A stretch of 64,000 nt of DNA from Prochlorococcus sp. MIT 0604. Lineage in GTDB: Bacteria > Cyanobacteriota > Cyanobacteriia > PCC-6307 > Cyanobiaceae. Location: the NCBI RefSeq assembly GCF_000757845.1, contig NZ_CP007753.1:124001-188000 (forward strand), read 5' to 3'. Shown here one piece after another: positions 54,942 to 64,000 of the stretch. The translations under genes and the position numbers were made by a program. The stretch's first letter is position 1, and each line of letters starts with the position of its first letter. The notes beneath the pieces are model-generated. The model had not been told where the DNA came from. It saw only the letters and a list, made by a program, of their open reading frames with translations, and ran no database searches.

Positions 54942-55853
54942 TTAATTTTTGAGATTTTTTTGAGATAAATCACCTTTCCAATCTAGTTTTTTTATTAGTG
55001 TATTATAATAACTCGTGCTTTTTTTAAACTTTATTATTTTGCAGGGTGATTGCCCTTTTTTGATCTCACAATAATAATTTTCCTTAATGGTCATACATTT
55101 TGAACCATCTCTCCATAATTTAATTTCCCCTTTACTTTTTTTTACGGGTTTAATTATTACCTTACTTGTATTAGGTATAACTATTGGTCTACTAGCCAAA
55201 CTCATCGGACATATAGGGTTAATTATCATTGCATCAAGATTTGGGTGCACTATTGGCCCCCCTGCAGCCATTGAGTAGGCTGTTGAACCAGTAGATGTAG
55301 ATATGATTAATCCGTCACCTTTGTATTCATTAACCTTTTCGTTATCTATTTCAATTTGTATTTGGTTGGTTGGAGAAATGTCTTCTTCAACAGATTTAAA
55401 ATAAAAATCATTTAAGGCACCGTAGCTTTTTATAATCTTTTTCTCAGAACTTGTTCCATTAATACAAACATTACAATTTAATCTATTACGAAAGTCAATT
55501 TTATATTCTTCTTTTTCAAGGATTTCAATAAAAGATTGGTCAAATAAAAAATCTTTTTCTTGCGTAAGGAAACCCAGATTACCACCGATATTAATGCTCA
55601 ACAAAGGAATATCATAATCAGCTAAAGCATTTGCACATTTTAAGAAGGTTCCATCTCCACCAAGAACTATGCCAATATTTGGTTGTAATTCTTGATTACA
55701 AAAATATGTTTCAATTTCATTTTTATAAAAATCACTTTCAAGTCTGTGTGATTTTATATTTTTAGCTTTGAGAACTTTTTCACAGAATTTAGAAGCCTCT
55801 TGAGCTATAGAACTATCTGAACGATATACAATAAGCACTAATGAAAGTTTCAT
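54942..55853 (-). CDS. nadK: NAD kinase
   Basis: Phosphorylates NAD to NADP. The 303-residue protein has the [13 protein letters not shown] motif near residue 64, [14 protein letters not shown] near 87, and the second conserved block [25 protein letters not shown] near 180. Located between ndhE and the CYTH gene on the minus strand. Confidence 0.93.
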   Translation of the reverse strand: MKLSLVLIVYRSDSSIAQEASKFCEKVLKAKNIKSHRLESDFYKNEIETYFCNQELQPNIGIVLGGDGTFLKCANALADYDIPLLSINIGGNLGFLTQEKDFLFDQSFIEILEKEEYKIDFRNRLNCNVCINGTSSEKKIIKSYGALNDFYFKSVEEDISPTNQIQIEIDNEKVNEYKGDGLIISTSTGSTAYSMAAGGPIVHPNLDAMIINPICPMSLASRPIVIPNTSKVIIKPVKKSKGEIKLWRDGSKCMTIKENYYCEIKKGQSPCKIIKFKKSTSYYNTLIKKLDWKGDLSQKNLKN

Positions 55854-55862
55854 TTAGTGGTT

Positions 55863-56186
55863 TTACCATTTTAATAAATTAAAACTTTCCATATCTACAG
55901 TCACCCTATTCCTATAAAGAGATAATAAAATAGCTAATCCAACTGCTGCTTCTGCTGCAGCGACAGTAATCACAAAAATTGTAAAAACTTGTCCTTGAAT
56001 CAAATTATTATCAACATAGGAAGAAAATGCCATTAAGTTTATATTTACTGCATTGAGCATTAACTCAATGCTCATAAGAACTCTTACTGCATTTCTGCTA
56101 TTTAATAATCCCCAAATCCCAATACAGAATAGTGCTGAAGATACTATTAAAAATGCTTGAATAGGAATTGATTCTAAACTCATCAT
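55863..56186 (-). CDS. ndhE: NAD(P)H-quinone oxidoreductase subunit 4L
   Basis: A 107-residue, three-helix membrane subunit of NDH-1 (NuoK type). Conserved features are the Glu of the second helix in MSIELMLNAVNINLMAFS and the TVAAAEAAVGLAILLSLYR helix. Last of the ndhA-I-G-E operon, 15 bp after ndhG. Confidence 0.94.
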   Translation of the reverse strand: MMSLESIPIQAFLIVSSALFCIGIWGLLNSRNAVRVLMSIELMLNAVNINLMAFSSYVDNNLIQGQVFTIFVITVAAAEAAVGLAILLSLYRNRVTVDMESFNLLKW

Positions 56187-56201
56187 AAGAAAGAGGAAAG
56201 G

Positions 56202-56801
56202 TTAATTTTTATTTGTAAGTAATGGTTCTGATGATTTTTCAATTAATTCTTGATCAACAGGTAATCCAGTGGAAATATCCTTGCTCATTACATCTCTTCT
56301 AGCTAAAACAATAGCTCCAATCATTGCCATTAACAGTAAAACTGATGCTACTTCGAATGGTAGTAAGTAATCACTAAATAGATGTTCACCAATTCTGATA
56401 GTTGATTCTTCTCCTATAGAGTTTTGAGGACTTGAGAGGCTCCATACATTTGTCAAATCAACTCTTATTAAAAGGCTTAGCAGGGTTAAACATATTGATG
56501 TTGATATGATTCTTCTCGATTTAATGTCATTGATAGGCTTTAGATCTTCTTTTTTATTGACTAACATTATTGCAAAGATTATTAATACATTAACTGCACC
56601 CACATAAACTAAAACTTGTGCAGCAGCAACAAAACTTGCATTTAAAAGAAGATATAATCCTGCTACACTCATGAAAACTCCCCCTAGAAGAAAGGCAGAA
56701 TAGACAATACTTTCGAGCAATACAACACCAAGTGCTCCAATAAGGATAACTAAAGATAAAATTGTAAAACAAATAATTTGAGTTGTTATTGCAATGGACA
56801 T
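56202..56801 (-). CDS. ndhG: NAD(P)H-quinone oxidoreductase subunit 6
   Basis: A 199-residue membrane subunit (NuoJ type) with five helices; AQVLVYVGAVNVLIIFAIMLVN is the conserved helix-3 region. In the ndhA-I-G-E operon, 13 bp after ndhI. Confidence 0.93.
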   Translation of the reverse strand: MSIAITTQIICFTILSLVILIGALGVVLLESIVYSAFLLGGVFMSVAGLYLLLNASFVAAAQVLVYVGAVNVLIIFAIMLVNKKEDLKPINDIKSRRIISTSICLTLLSLLIRVDLTNVWSLSSPQNSIGEESTIRIGEHLFSDYLLPFEVASVLLLMAMIGAIVLARRDVMSKDISTGLPVDQELIEKSSEPLLTNKN

Positions 56802-56814
56802 AAATTAAAGGAAA

Positions 56815-57441
56815 TTAATTGTTTGGATTAGAAACTTTATCTTTATTTTCGTTGGATTCTGGTCTCATCCAATCATAGACTTCTTCAGGTAATTTACCAA
56901 CTCTAGTATCTGAAGATGGGATTTCATGAGGGTCCATTACACCTTTAGGAAGATAGGCAAGTTCTCTTAGAGGTTTAACTGAAGGATCTGTAGTGACGTT
57001 TGTAGGTAACCTACCAAGTGCAACATTATCAAAATTTAGATTGTGTCTGTCAAAAGTAGCTAATTCATATTCTTCAGTCATTGAAAGGCAATTCGTTGGA
57101 CAATATTCAACACAATTTCCGCAAAATATACAAACTCCAAAGTCTATAGAATAATTTCTAAGTTCCTTTTTTTTGGTTTCTTTATTCATTACCCAATCAA
57201 CTACTGGTAAATTTATGGGGCATACCCTCACGCAAACTTCACAAGCAATACATTTATCAAATTCATAATGTATTCTCCCTCTATACCTTTCAGAGGGTAT
57301 TAATTTTTCATATGGATATTGGACAGTAACAGGTCTTCTTCGAAGATGATCAAAAGTAACTGATAGGCCATTATATAAATATTTGCCAGCATTAAATGCT
57401 TCTTTGATATAGCTATTTATTTGTTGAAGGAAATTTTTCAT
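56815..57441 (-). CDS. ndhI: NAD(P)H-quinone oxidoreductase subunit I
   Basis: A 208-residue subunit with two 4Fe-4S motifs: [12 protein letters not shown] near residue 64 and [12 protein letters not shown] near 103, which link the peripheral arm to the quinone site. Between ndhA and ndhG. Confidence 0.95.
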   Translation of the reverse strand: MKNFLQQINSYIKEAFNAGKYLYNGLSVTFDHLRRRPVTVQYPYEKLIPSERYRGRIHYEFDKCIACEVCVRVCPINLPVVDWVMNKETKKKELRNYSIDFGVCIFCGNCVEYCPTNCLSMTEEYELATFDRHNLNFDNVALGRLPTNVTTDPSVKPLRELAYLPKGVMDPHEIPSSDTRVGKLPEEVYDWMRPESNENKDKVSNPNN

Positions 57442-57509
57442 TTTGAAGAATTTACTTAGTTATTTTATTTTAGTGGATTAATTTTAAATTTAAGTATTTT
57501 TACTTAAGT

Positions 57510-58628
57510 TTAACCACCAAAGAATTGTGGAAAAGCAAGTTTTAATCCTGCAGTTATCAAAAGATTAGCAAGAGAAATTGGAAGAAGAAACTTCCATCCT
57601 AGATCTAATAGTTGATCTATTCTTACTCTAGGAGTTGTCCATCGCAATAAAATTGCAATGAAAACTAAAAGATAAGCTTTCAATACAGTCATTACAATTC
57701 CTATTGATGCAGTGAAAACTTGTATGAAGGGTGCATTAATTGGCAAATTTAGAAACTTAGCTATTAATTCAACTGGAATAGGAAAACCCCATCCTCCTAG
57801 ATAAAGTATTGATACCAATAAAGCTGAAAGGATTAAATTAATGTAACTACCAAGGTAGAACAATGCGAATTTCATTCCTGCATATTCAGTTTGATATCCT
57901 GCAACTAATTCTTCTTCAGCTTCAGGCAAGTCAAAAGGAAGTCTCTCACATTCTGCAAGAGCACAAATCCAAAAGACTATAAAACCAACTGGTTGTCGCC
58001 ATATATTCCAACTTAGGATTCCTGCACCACTTTGTTGGTTGACAATGTCAATAGTGCTTAGAGAATTTGTCATTAGTACTATAGCCAGTACAGATAAAGC
58101 TAAAGGAATTTCATAACTTATTGATTGAGCTGCTGCTCTTAAACCTCCTAATAAAGAATACTTATTATTTGATGCATATCCGCTCATGAGAAGTCCAATT
58201 GGCTGGATACTGCTTAAAGCGATCCATAGGAAAATTCCAATACCAACGTTGCTTATTAAAAGGTTTTGTCCAAAAGGAACAATTAGCCAGGACAGAATTA
58301 CTGGAATTAGAACTAATATAGGTCCTGCAGTGAACAGAATTCCATCTGCTTTAGCAGGAATAATATCTTCTTTTACAAGTAACTTAAGACCATCTGCAAT
58401 TGGTTGAAGGACACCAAGCGCTCCCGCATATTCAGGACCTATTCTTTGTTGAGCAGCAGCAGATATTTTTCTTTCAAGCCAAACTGTTACTAACACTCCA
58501 ACTACTGCCGCCACCAAAACCAAAAGCATAGGGAGAGGGAGCCAGATTATATGAGCGATTTCGCTGGAAAGGCCAAAACCCTTTAAGAATTCATTAAAAC
58601 TATATTCGAGATCTAATCCGTATTCCAA
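57510..58628 (-). CDS. ndhA: NAD(P)H-quinone oxidoreductase subunit 1
   Basis: A 372-residue membrane subunit (NuoH type) with eight helices. It has [18 protein letters not shown] near residue 51 and the [22 protein letters not shown] loop of the quinone tunnel near 229. First gene of the ndhA-I-G-E operon. Confidence 0.95.
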   Translation of the reverse strand: MEYGLDLEYSFNEFLKGFGLSSEIAHIIWLPLPMLLVLVAAVVGVLVTVWLERKISAAAQQRIGPEYAGALGVLQPIADGLKLLVKEDIIPAKADGILFTAGPILVLIPVILSWLIVPFGQNLLISNVGIGIFLWIALSSIQPIGLLMSGYASNNKYSLLGGLRAAAQSISYEIPLALSVLAIVLMTNSLSTIDIVNQQSGAGILSWNIWRQPVGFIVFWICALAECERLPFDLPEAEEELVAGYQTEYAGMKFALFYLGSYINLILSALLVSILYLGGWGFPIPVELIAKFLNLPINAPFIQVFTASIGIVMTVLKAYLLVFIAILLRWTTPRVRIDQLLDLGWKFLLPISLANLLITAGLKLAFPQFFGG

Positions 58629-58703
58629 AATTTTTATGTTATTTACTTAATAGATTAACTCTTCACAAACAATATGTGTGTTTTTTATGAAAAGCTGCAA
58701 ATA

Positions 58704-59849
58704 TTATTCTCTGTTTTCTAGACTGATCCAATCTCTTGGTGCTGAACCTGTGTAGATTTGCGATGGTCTGAAAATTCTATTTGCTCCAAGTTGCTCTCTC
58801 CAATGAGCTAACCAACCAGCCACTCTAGATATGGCAAAAATTGGAGTAAATAAATCACGAGGAATACCAAGTTTTCTATAAACAAGACCAGAATAAAAGT
58901 CCACGTTAGGGAATATACCCTTAGGACCGAGTCTTGGTATTGCCTCTGCCTCAAGTGATTTAGCAACTTCATACATCTCATCTGCTCCAAATCTAATGAA
59001 AAGCTCTTCTGCCAGTTTTTGAAGAATTATTGCTCTTGGATCTTTGACTTTATACTCTCTGTGGCCGAAGCCCATTATCTTACTTTTATTTTTTATTGCG
59101 TTATCTAAAAAAGAACCAGCATTTTCTGGGGTTTTAATCTCTTCTAACATTGCAATCACATCCTCATTTGCTCCTCCATGCAATGGGCCAGCAAGGGTTC
59201 CTACTGCAGAGGCGATGACGGCATATGGGTCTGTAAGAGTGCTTGCAGTAACTCTAGCGCTAAATGTACTGGCGTTTAAACTATGTTCGGCATGTAGAAT
59301 TAAACACCTATCAAAAACTTTTGCAGCTATAGGATCTTGTTCTTTTTCAGTCAGCATGTAAAGAAAATTTGATGAGTAAGTTAGATCATCTCTAGGTTGA
59401 ATTGGGTCTTGTCCTTTTCTAATAAGTTGAAACGCAGCAATCATTGTGGGTATTTTTGCTATTAGCCTTATGACTGCGTTGTAGATGTAATTAGGATCAT
59501 CTATTGCCCTTCGCGAATAGAAGAGCCCCAAAGAAGCAGCGCTAGATTGAAGAGCATCCATAGGATGACCTGTTGCAGGGAAACATTTCATCATATCTCT
59601 GACTCTAAAACTTAACCTTCGATGCATCTGAACTTCTTGTTCAAAATCTCTAAGTTGAATAGCTGTGGGCAATTCACCCCAAATCAATAGGTATGCAGTT
59701 TCTAAAAAACTGCTTTTTTTGGATAGTTCCTCAATTGAGTAGCCTCTGTACAATAATTTACCTTTGTTGCCGTCAATATCACAGATAGATGAATTAGTAA
59801 CTGGGACACCCTCTAATCCTGGTTTTAAAATTAGTTTTTTATTGTCCAA
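58704..59849 (-). CDS. gltA: Citrate synthase
   Basis: A 381-residue enzyme condensing acetyl-CoA with oxaloacetate. Catalytic blocks are LHAEHSLNASTFSARV, AGPLHGGANEDV, MGFGHREYKVKDPRA and the active-site Asp in PNVDFYSGLVYRKLGI. Length fits the bacterial short type. Upstream of ndhA on the same strand, with about 75 bp between. Confidence 0.94.
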   Translation of the reverse strand: MDNKKLILKPGLEGVPVTNSSICDIDGNKGKLLYRGYSIEELSKKSSFLETAYLLIWGELPTAIQLRDFEQEVQMHRRLSFRVRDMMKCFPATGHPMDALQSSAASLGLFYSRRAIDDPNYIYNAVIRLIAKIPTMIAAFQLIRKGQDPIQPRDDLTYSSNFLYMLTEKEQDPIAAKVFDRCLILHAEHSLNASTFSARVTASTLTDPYAVIASAVGTLAGPLHGGANEDVIAMLEEIKTPENAGSFLDNAIKNKSKIMGFGHREYKVKDPRAIILQKLAEELFIRFGADEMYEVAKSLEAEAIPRLGPKGIFPNVDFYSGLVYRKLGIPRDLFTPIFAISRVAGWLAHWREQLGANRIFRPSQIYTGSAPRDWISLENRE

Positions 59850-59973
59850 TTGCTTAATTCAATATCAAATACTTATAGATTAAAGATAGTCAAATAATTT
59901 TTAATTAACCACAAGTTATTAACTTCACAAAAATTTCAAATAATTGTCTTTGTATCTTATTTGAATAACCTTA

Positions 59974-61440
59974 TTAAGGTATTTTAAAACTTGTTTCTGT
60001 ATAAAGAATTGGATTTTTTTCTGGAATAGATTGACTTATGATTTCTAGATATTCTTCATTTGATATTTTTAAAATATTTCTAATGAGAAAATTAAGATCC
60101 TCCAAATCAGGTAAATAATTAATTTTATTGGAATTTTCATCTTTGATATCAACTTTGGCAAAAAGAAAAGTAGATTTATCTTTATAACTTTTTAGGTTGA
60201 AAAATTTTTTTGAGATCGTTTCTAGTTTTTTACTATCTATTAAAAAATTACTTATGAATTGCAAACCTCCTGATTCTATTGAATAGATATTTTCAAAAGT
60301 TAATTCTTTTATTGAATTGTTTTTTTCTTCAAGAATATCTTTGGAGTATATTGAGTAAATATCTTCATTTTGTTTTAAAGTATATTTGTTGAAATCTTTT
60401 AGTTTTTTCAAAGCACTTAAATCAAATTGATTTTCAGTATTTTTTTCAAATGTAAAAAGCCAATCTTTTTTTGAATTGAGAATTAAGATGTTTTGATTTG
60501 TTTTTTGGTTAAAATCTTCAAAAAAACTATTTTCAAAATTATTTATAAAAGGTTTTAGATATTTTTCAAAATTTTTAATTTCAGTAAAAATTGAAACTTG
60601 AGGATTATCTTTATGCGTATTTTCTTTATTTATAAACTTATCATAAGCAAGAATATCAATATTTTTTTTATTATTTAGTAAATATGATTTTAAAATTAAA
60701 TGTTTATTTTTTAAATCAAATGTAGTAGCTACAATATCCTCATTTTTATTAGTAAAAATTTCTCTATCAAAAAATATACTTTCCCCAAATTTTTTTGTAA
60801 ATAATATATTTTTTTGATTTTTGAGTCCAAAAAGTTCTCCTTCATATTGAAATTTTTTTTCTTTAAAATCATTACTTGAGTTAATACTATTTTCGATCAA
60901 TTTTTTATCTGATGAAGCAATTATATAATTATCGTCGGTTCGGTATATATAGTTAAGGAAATTTATTTTGTTTTCTCTATTAATTGAAATTATCTCATCA
61001 ATTTGATCAATTTCATTAGGCAAATTTAATAAATCGTCTATTGTTTTTTCTGGCTTAATTTTAAAAATAATCAAAATATCATCTTTAAGTTTTTTATTAT
61101 TTTCAAAAAATGAGATTATAAGTTCATTATTATAGATATCTTCTAATTTATTGTTGCCTAGATCTATACCTAAGTAATCTAATATAGAGTCTTTTATTAA
61201 AACAAAGTCATCTTGTTTTGTTGGATTTTTATCTTTTTCATTATTATTAAAAATATGAAAACTATCTAAATTTGAAATAAATAATAATTTATTGTTTTTA
61301 GGTACATACCTTAAAATATTTAGTTGCTCAATATTTGTACTTTGCACCTTATTTTTATTAGCAGAAACTTTTTTAAAACCAAACAAAATTAATAAAGATA
61401 ATAATAGTATTATTGCTACTAACCTAAGTTTCATTATCAA
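59974..61440 (-). CDS. DUF3352-like membrane-anchored protein
   Basis: A 488-residue protein with an N-terminal hydrophobic anchor (LVAIILLLSLLILFGF, residues 7-22) and a long, very Lys/Asn/Asp-rich remainder. Repeated strand-helix blocks of the LFISNLDSFHIFN and IIASSDKKLIENSI kind resemble DUF3352, a cyanobacterial exported family of unknown function. Its composition is extreme even for this genome. Confidence 0.6.
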   Translation of the reverse strand: MIMKLRLVAIILLLSLLILFGFKKVSANKNKVQSTNIEQLNILRYVPKNNKLLFISNLDSFHIFNNNEKDKNPTKQDDFVLIKDSILDYLGIDLGNNKLEDIYNNELIISFFENNKKLKDDILIIFKIKPEKTIDDLLNLPNEIDQIDEIISINRENKINFLNYIYRTDDNYIIASSDKKLIENSINSSNDFKEKKFQYEGELFGLKNQKNILFTKKFGESIFFDREIFTNKNEDIVATTFDLKNKHLILKSYLLNNKKNIDILAYDKFINKENTHKDNPQVSIFTEIKNFEKYLKPFINNFENSFFEDFNQKTNQNILILNSKKDWLFTFEKNTENQFDLSALKKLKDFNKYTLKQNEDIYSIYSKDILEEKNNSIKELTFENIYSIESGGLQFISNFLIDSKKLETISKKFFNLKSYKDKSTFLFAKVDIKDENSNKINYLPDLEDLNFLIRNILKISNEEYLEIISQSIPEKNPILYTETSFKIP

Positions 61441-61523
61441 TGTTTATTTTTATTTTTAACAATAAACTTCTTACTGCAACTTAATTTATTAAATTGTAAA
61501 TAACACACAATTTATCCTATAAA

Positions 61524-61874
61524 TTGGAAAGTTATCCAAAATCTATAAATGCTTCTACTCTCAATGATTGGTATAATTCCGAGAAAGAAGATCCAGTTTT
61601 GATTGATGTAAGAGAACAGACAGAGCTTGAAATAGCTCGTTTCTCAAAAGAATTTTTACATATACCAATTAGTAAAGTCACATCTGAAAATGTTGAAGAA
61701 ATATTCGCTGGTTTATTAGACAGAGAAATTGTAGTTACCTGTCATGCAGGAATAAGAAGTTATAACTTTTGTCAGTGGTGCTTAGATAAAAATATTGTGA
61801 GCGAAATATGGAATTTAGAGGAGGGTATTGATGGATGGAGTAGATATGTTGACCCATCAATTCCTAGGTATTGA
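61524..61874 (+). CDS. Rhodanese-domain protein
   Basis: A 116-residue single-domain sulfurtransferase: PVLIDVREQTELEIARF, then the active-site loop VTCHAGIRSYNFCQW with Cys at about residue 74, ending with the usual EEGIDGWS motif. The start is TTG at 61524. The last base adjoins the convergent trpB. Confidence 0.88.
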   Translation: MESYPKSINASTLNDWYNSEKEDPVLIDVREQTELEIARFSKEFLHIPISKVTSENVEEIFAGLLDREIVVTCHAGIRSYNFCQWCLDKNIVSEIWNLEEGIDGWSRYVDPSIPRY

Positions 61875-63119
61875 TTAAATATCTAATGAAGATGCAACAG
61901 TATTAACATCTTTGTCGCCTCTACCAGAGCAATTGATAACTATGTGAGTATCTTTTTCAAGACTAGGGCATAATTTATCTAGCCAAGCAAAGGCATGGGA
62001 AGTTTCAAGTGCAGGTATAATTCCTTCTAGTTCACTAACAAGTTTTAAAGCGTCTAAAGCTTCTTGATCTGTGACTGATCCATATTCTGCTCTACCTATA
62101 TCTTTTAAATGGCTATGTTCAGGTCCCACTCCAGGGTAATCTAAACCTGCACTTATTGAGTGAGCCTCTTGTACTTGGCCATTATCATCTTGCAAGAGAA
62201 GACTCATTGATCCATGCAAAATTCCAACTGACCCTTTAGTGATAGTGGCAGCATGTTTATCAGTATCAACTCCGCTTCCTGCGGCTTCAACTCCAATAAG
62301 ACGCACAGAAGTTTCTTTAACAAAAGGATGGAAAAGCCCCATTGCATTTGATCCCCCACCTACACAAGCAAGCAAAATATCGGGCAAAGACCCAAATGAT
62401 TCCAAACATTGTTTTTTAGTTTCTTCACCTATAACTGCATGAAAATCTCGCACAATCTTTGGGAAAGGGTGTGGGCCTGCAACAGATCCTAAAATGTAGT
62501 GTGTGGTTTCGACATTAGAAACCCAATCTCTAATGGCTTCACTAGTAGCATCCTTAAGTGTTGCAGTTCCAGAATTTACAACTTTAACTTCAGCTCCTAA
62601 AAGTTTCATTCTGAAAACGTTGAGGGATTGCCTTTTTATGTCTTCAGCACCCATGTAGATAATACATTTCAAGCCAAATCTCGCACAAACAGTAGCAGTA
62701 GCAACCCCATGCTGACCTGCTCCAGTTTCTGCAATTATTCTTTTTTTGCCCATTCTTATTGCCAATAAAGCTTGTCCAAGAGCATTATTAATTTTGTGAG
62801 CCCCAGTATGATTTAAATCTTCTCTTTTAAGCCATATTCTAGGAGTTGCTTGTTTATTTTTGTAATGTTCAGTAAGTCTTTTGGCTTCATAAAGTGGTGT
62901 TTCTCTTCCTACATAAGTCTTAAGTAGATGATTTAATTCTTCTACAAAAAGTTTATCTTTCCATGCATTAGATGCAGCGTCTTCAAGCTCAAAAAGAGCG
63001 GGCATTAGCGTTTCAGGAACATATTGACCACCATATTTTCCAAATCTTCCCTCTTTGGAGGGTTGATTTAAATCGTCATTTCTATAGTTTTGATCTTTGC
63101 GAGAAAATGTACTTACCAC
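61875..63119 (-). CDS. trpB: Tryptophan synthase beta chain
   Basis: A 414-residue PLP enzyme joining indole and serine. The PLP lysine lies in [18 protein letters not shown] near residue 105, the phosphate loop in [15 protein letters not shown] near 250, and the GRGDKD block is near the end. Normal length. Divergent from the SUI1 gene. Confidence 0.96.
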   Translation of the reverse strand: MVSTFSRKDQNYRNDDLNQPSKEGRFGKYGGQYVPETLMPALFELEDAASNAWKDKLFVEELNHLLKTYVGRETPLYEAKRLTEHYKNKQATPRIWLKREDLNHTGAHKINNALGQALLAIRMGKKRIIAETGAGQHGVATATVCARFGLKCIIYMGAEDIKRQSLNVFRMKLLGAEVKVVNSGTATLKDATSEAIRDWVSNVETTHYILGSVAGPHPFPKIVRDFHAVIGEETKKQCLESFGSLPDILLACVGGGSNAMGLFHPFVKETSVRLIGVEAAGSGVDTDKHAATITKGSVGILHGSMSLLLQDDNGQVQEAHSISAGLDYPGVGPEHSHLKDIGRAEYGSVTDQEALDALKLVSELEGIIPALETSHAFAWLDKLCPSLEKDTHIVINCSGRGDKDVNTVASSLDI

Positions 63120-63167
63120 TTTTTCTATAGAATAAGTATTAACTAACTATAGATTATTTTGAAAATA

Positions 63168-63479
63168 ATGGGAAAAAAGAATTGGATTGAATTTGATAAT
63201 CAAGAAAAGAAATCTGAAGAAACAGCTAAGGTAGATACTTTTAATAAAAGATCAAAAATAAATATTTCAAAACAAAAAAAAGGTAAAAAGGGCAAGACTA
63301 TAACTTTAATTAGAGGTTTAGGCACTGATGATGAAATCTTATTAAAAGAATTACTAAAAAAAATCAAAGTTTTTTGTGGGACTGGAGGAACATTAATTGA
63401 TAGAAATATCCAGTTACAAGGCGATATGGTATCGAAATCAATTGAGTTTCTTCGTAAAGAGGGATTTCATAATTTATGA
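63168..63479 (+). CDS. SUI1/YciH-type translation factor
   Basis: A 103-residue eIF1-like protein with a basic N-terminal tail and the SUI1 fold (TLIRGLGTDDEILLKELLKK, then FCGTGGTLIDRNIQLQGD). Bacterial YciH-type members may affect initiation fidelity. ATG at 63168 is preferred over an in-frame TTG at 63159. Followed 42 bp later by cysC. Confidence 0.88.
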   Translation: MGKKNWIEFDNQEKKSEETAKVDTFNKRSKINISKQKKGKKGKTITLIRGLGTDDEILLKELLKKIKVFCGTGGTLIDRNIQLQGDMVSKSIEFLRKEGFHNL

Positions 63480-63521
63480 AGCAAGGGTTAGGATAGGTTT
63501 TTAATTTTGATGAAGTAAAAA

Positions 63522-64000
63522 ATGAAAGAACAAAATCAAACAAAGTCAACCAATATAAAGTGGCACAACTTAACTATTGATAGAGAAAAGTTAGAGCAAA
63601 TGAGAGGTCATAAAGGTATGGTTATCTGGTTTACAGGTTTATCTGGTTCTGGGAAAAGTACTTTGGCCAACGCTTTAAATGAAGTTTTACACTTAGATGG
63701 TTTTTCGACTTATGTGTTGGATGGAGATAATATTAGACACGGTTTATGTAAAGATCTTGGTTTTTCGGATGAAGATAGAGAAGAAAATATAAGAAGAATT
63801 GGCGAAGTTGCCAATTTATTTATGAATGCTGGGATAATAACTATTACAGCATTCGTTTCGCCATTTATTAGTGATAGAGATAAGGTGAGAAAAATTATTG
63901 GATCTAAAGATTTTATTGAAGTTTATTGTGCTGCTGATATCACAGTTTGCGAAAATAGGGATACTAAAGGTCTTTATAAGAAAGCTCGCTTGGGTGAAAT
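63522..64000 (+). CDS. cysC: Adenylylsulfate kinase (3'-truncated by window end)
   Basis: Phosphorylates APS to PAPS in sulfate assimilation. The visible 159 residues hold the P-loop GLSGSGKST near residue 40, LDGDNIRHGLCKDLGFS near 67, and the IGEVANLFMNAGIITITAFVSPF segment. The reading frame is open to the end of the window. Confidence 0.93.
   Translation, partial: MKEQNQTKSTNIKWHNLTIDREKLEQMRGHKGMVIWFTGLSGSGKSTLANALNEVLHLDGFSTYVLDGDNIRHGLCKDLGFSDEDREENIRRIGEVANLFMNAGIITITAFVSPFISDRDKVRKIIGSKDFIEVYCAADITVCENRDTKGLYKKARLGE

Overview
The window is a stretch of chromosome from a marine picocyanobacterium, almost certainly Prochlorococcus of a high-light-adapted type. The signs are very AT-rich DNA, compact genes with many 1-4 bp overlaps, and a gene set that is cyanobacterial throughout: NDH-1 subunits (ndhO, M, F, D, E, G, I, A), RpaA and RpaB, Ycf3, Ycf34, PetL, a PedR-like regulator, and the poly-cis carotenoid pathway (crtB, crtP, Z-ISO, crtQ). 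No database search was possible; names rest on motif and family recognition.

Bases 1-17260 are core chromosome: rimO, petL, a FemAB-like acyltransferase, a RibD_C reductase, a tandem-fused 6-pyruvoyl-tetrahydropterin synthase, aroK, a CRR7-like protein, a GST, rbfA-hemD, crtQ, an A-type Fe-S carrier, ndhO, a DnaJ-like protein, cysK and an ABC ATPase. Bases 27695-64000 are core again: rpaA, holB-tmk, a copper P-type ATPase, ycf3, radA, rpaB-plsX-fabH-fabD-plsC, tsaB, ycf34/cca, crtB-crtP, ndhM, a LysR regulator, Z-ISO, ndhF/ndhD, scpA-like, metF, pedR-like, nadK, ndhEGIA, gltA, trpB and the start of cysC.

Between them, from the intact tRNA-Asn(GUU) gene (17309-17380) to about 26660, lies an accessory region that reads as a stack of three integrative elements inserted one after another at the same tRNA 3' end. 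The 13-bp core CGCCCGGGGAGTT occurs four times (17370, 24471, 25094, 26592) and each copy is followed by a different intrinsic terminator. Each of the three intervals also carries short direct repeats at both ends with the same geometry: three copies about 115-128 bp inside the left core at offsets 0, 11-12 and 32-34, and a tandem pair ending 67-71 bp before the right core. The repeat sequence differs in each unit (ATGGTCGGGAA, ATGTTCGGGTAA, GTGCAGGTGA). I read them as integrase arm-type sites of three related elements with different specificities.

Unit 1 (about 7.1 kb) looks complete. It has a P4-type tyrosine recombinase translationally coupled to an AlpA-like excisionase/regulator, a serine resolvase heading a chain of three tiny ATGA-overlapping genes, a zinc-finger protein, two putative PD-(D/E)XK nucleases, two small secreted proteins and several unknowns. 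Units 2 (about 0.6 kb, one small membrane protein) and 3 (about 1.5 kb, a SHOCT-domain protein plus a small acidic ORF) have no integrase. A 20-bp box followed by a hairpin with a T-tract ending at or near the start codon recurs before three cargo genes of unit 1 and, diverged, before the main gene of unit 3. The arrangement fits the tycheposon class of Prochlorococcus elements. The layered tRNA-Asn locus, the matched arm-site architecture and the box-hairpin module are the most interesting content of the window.
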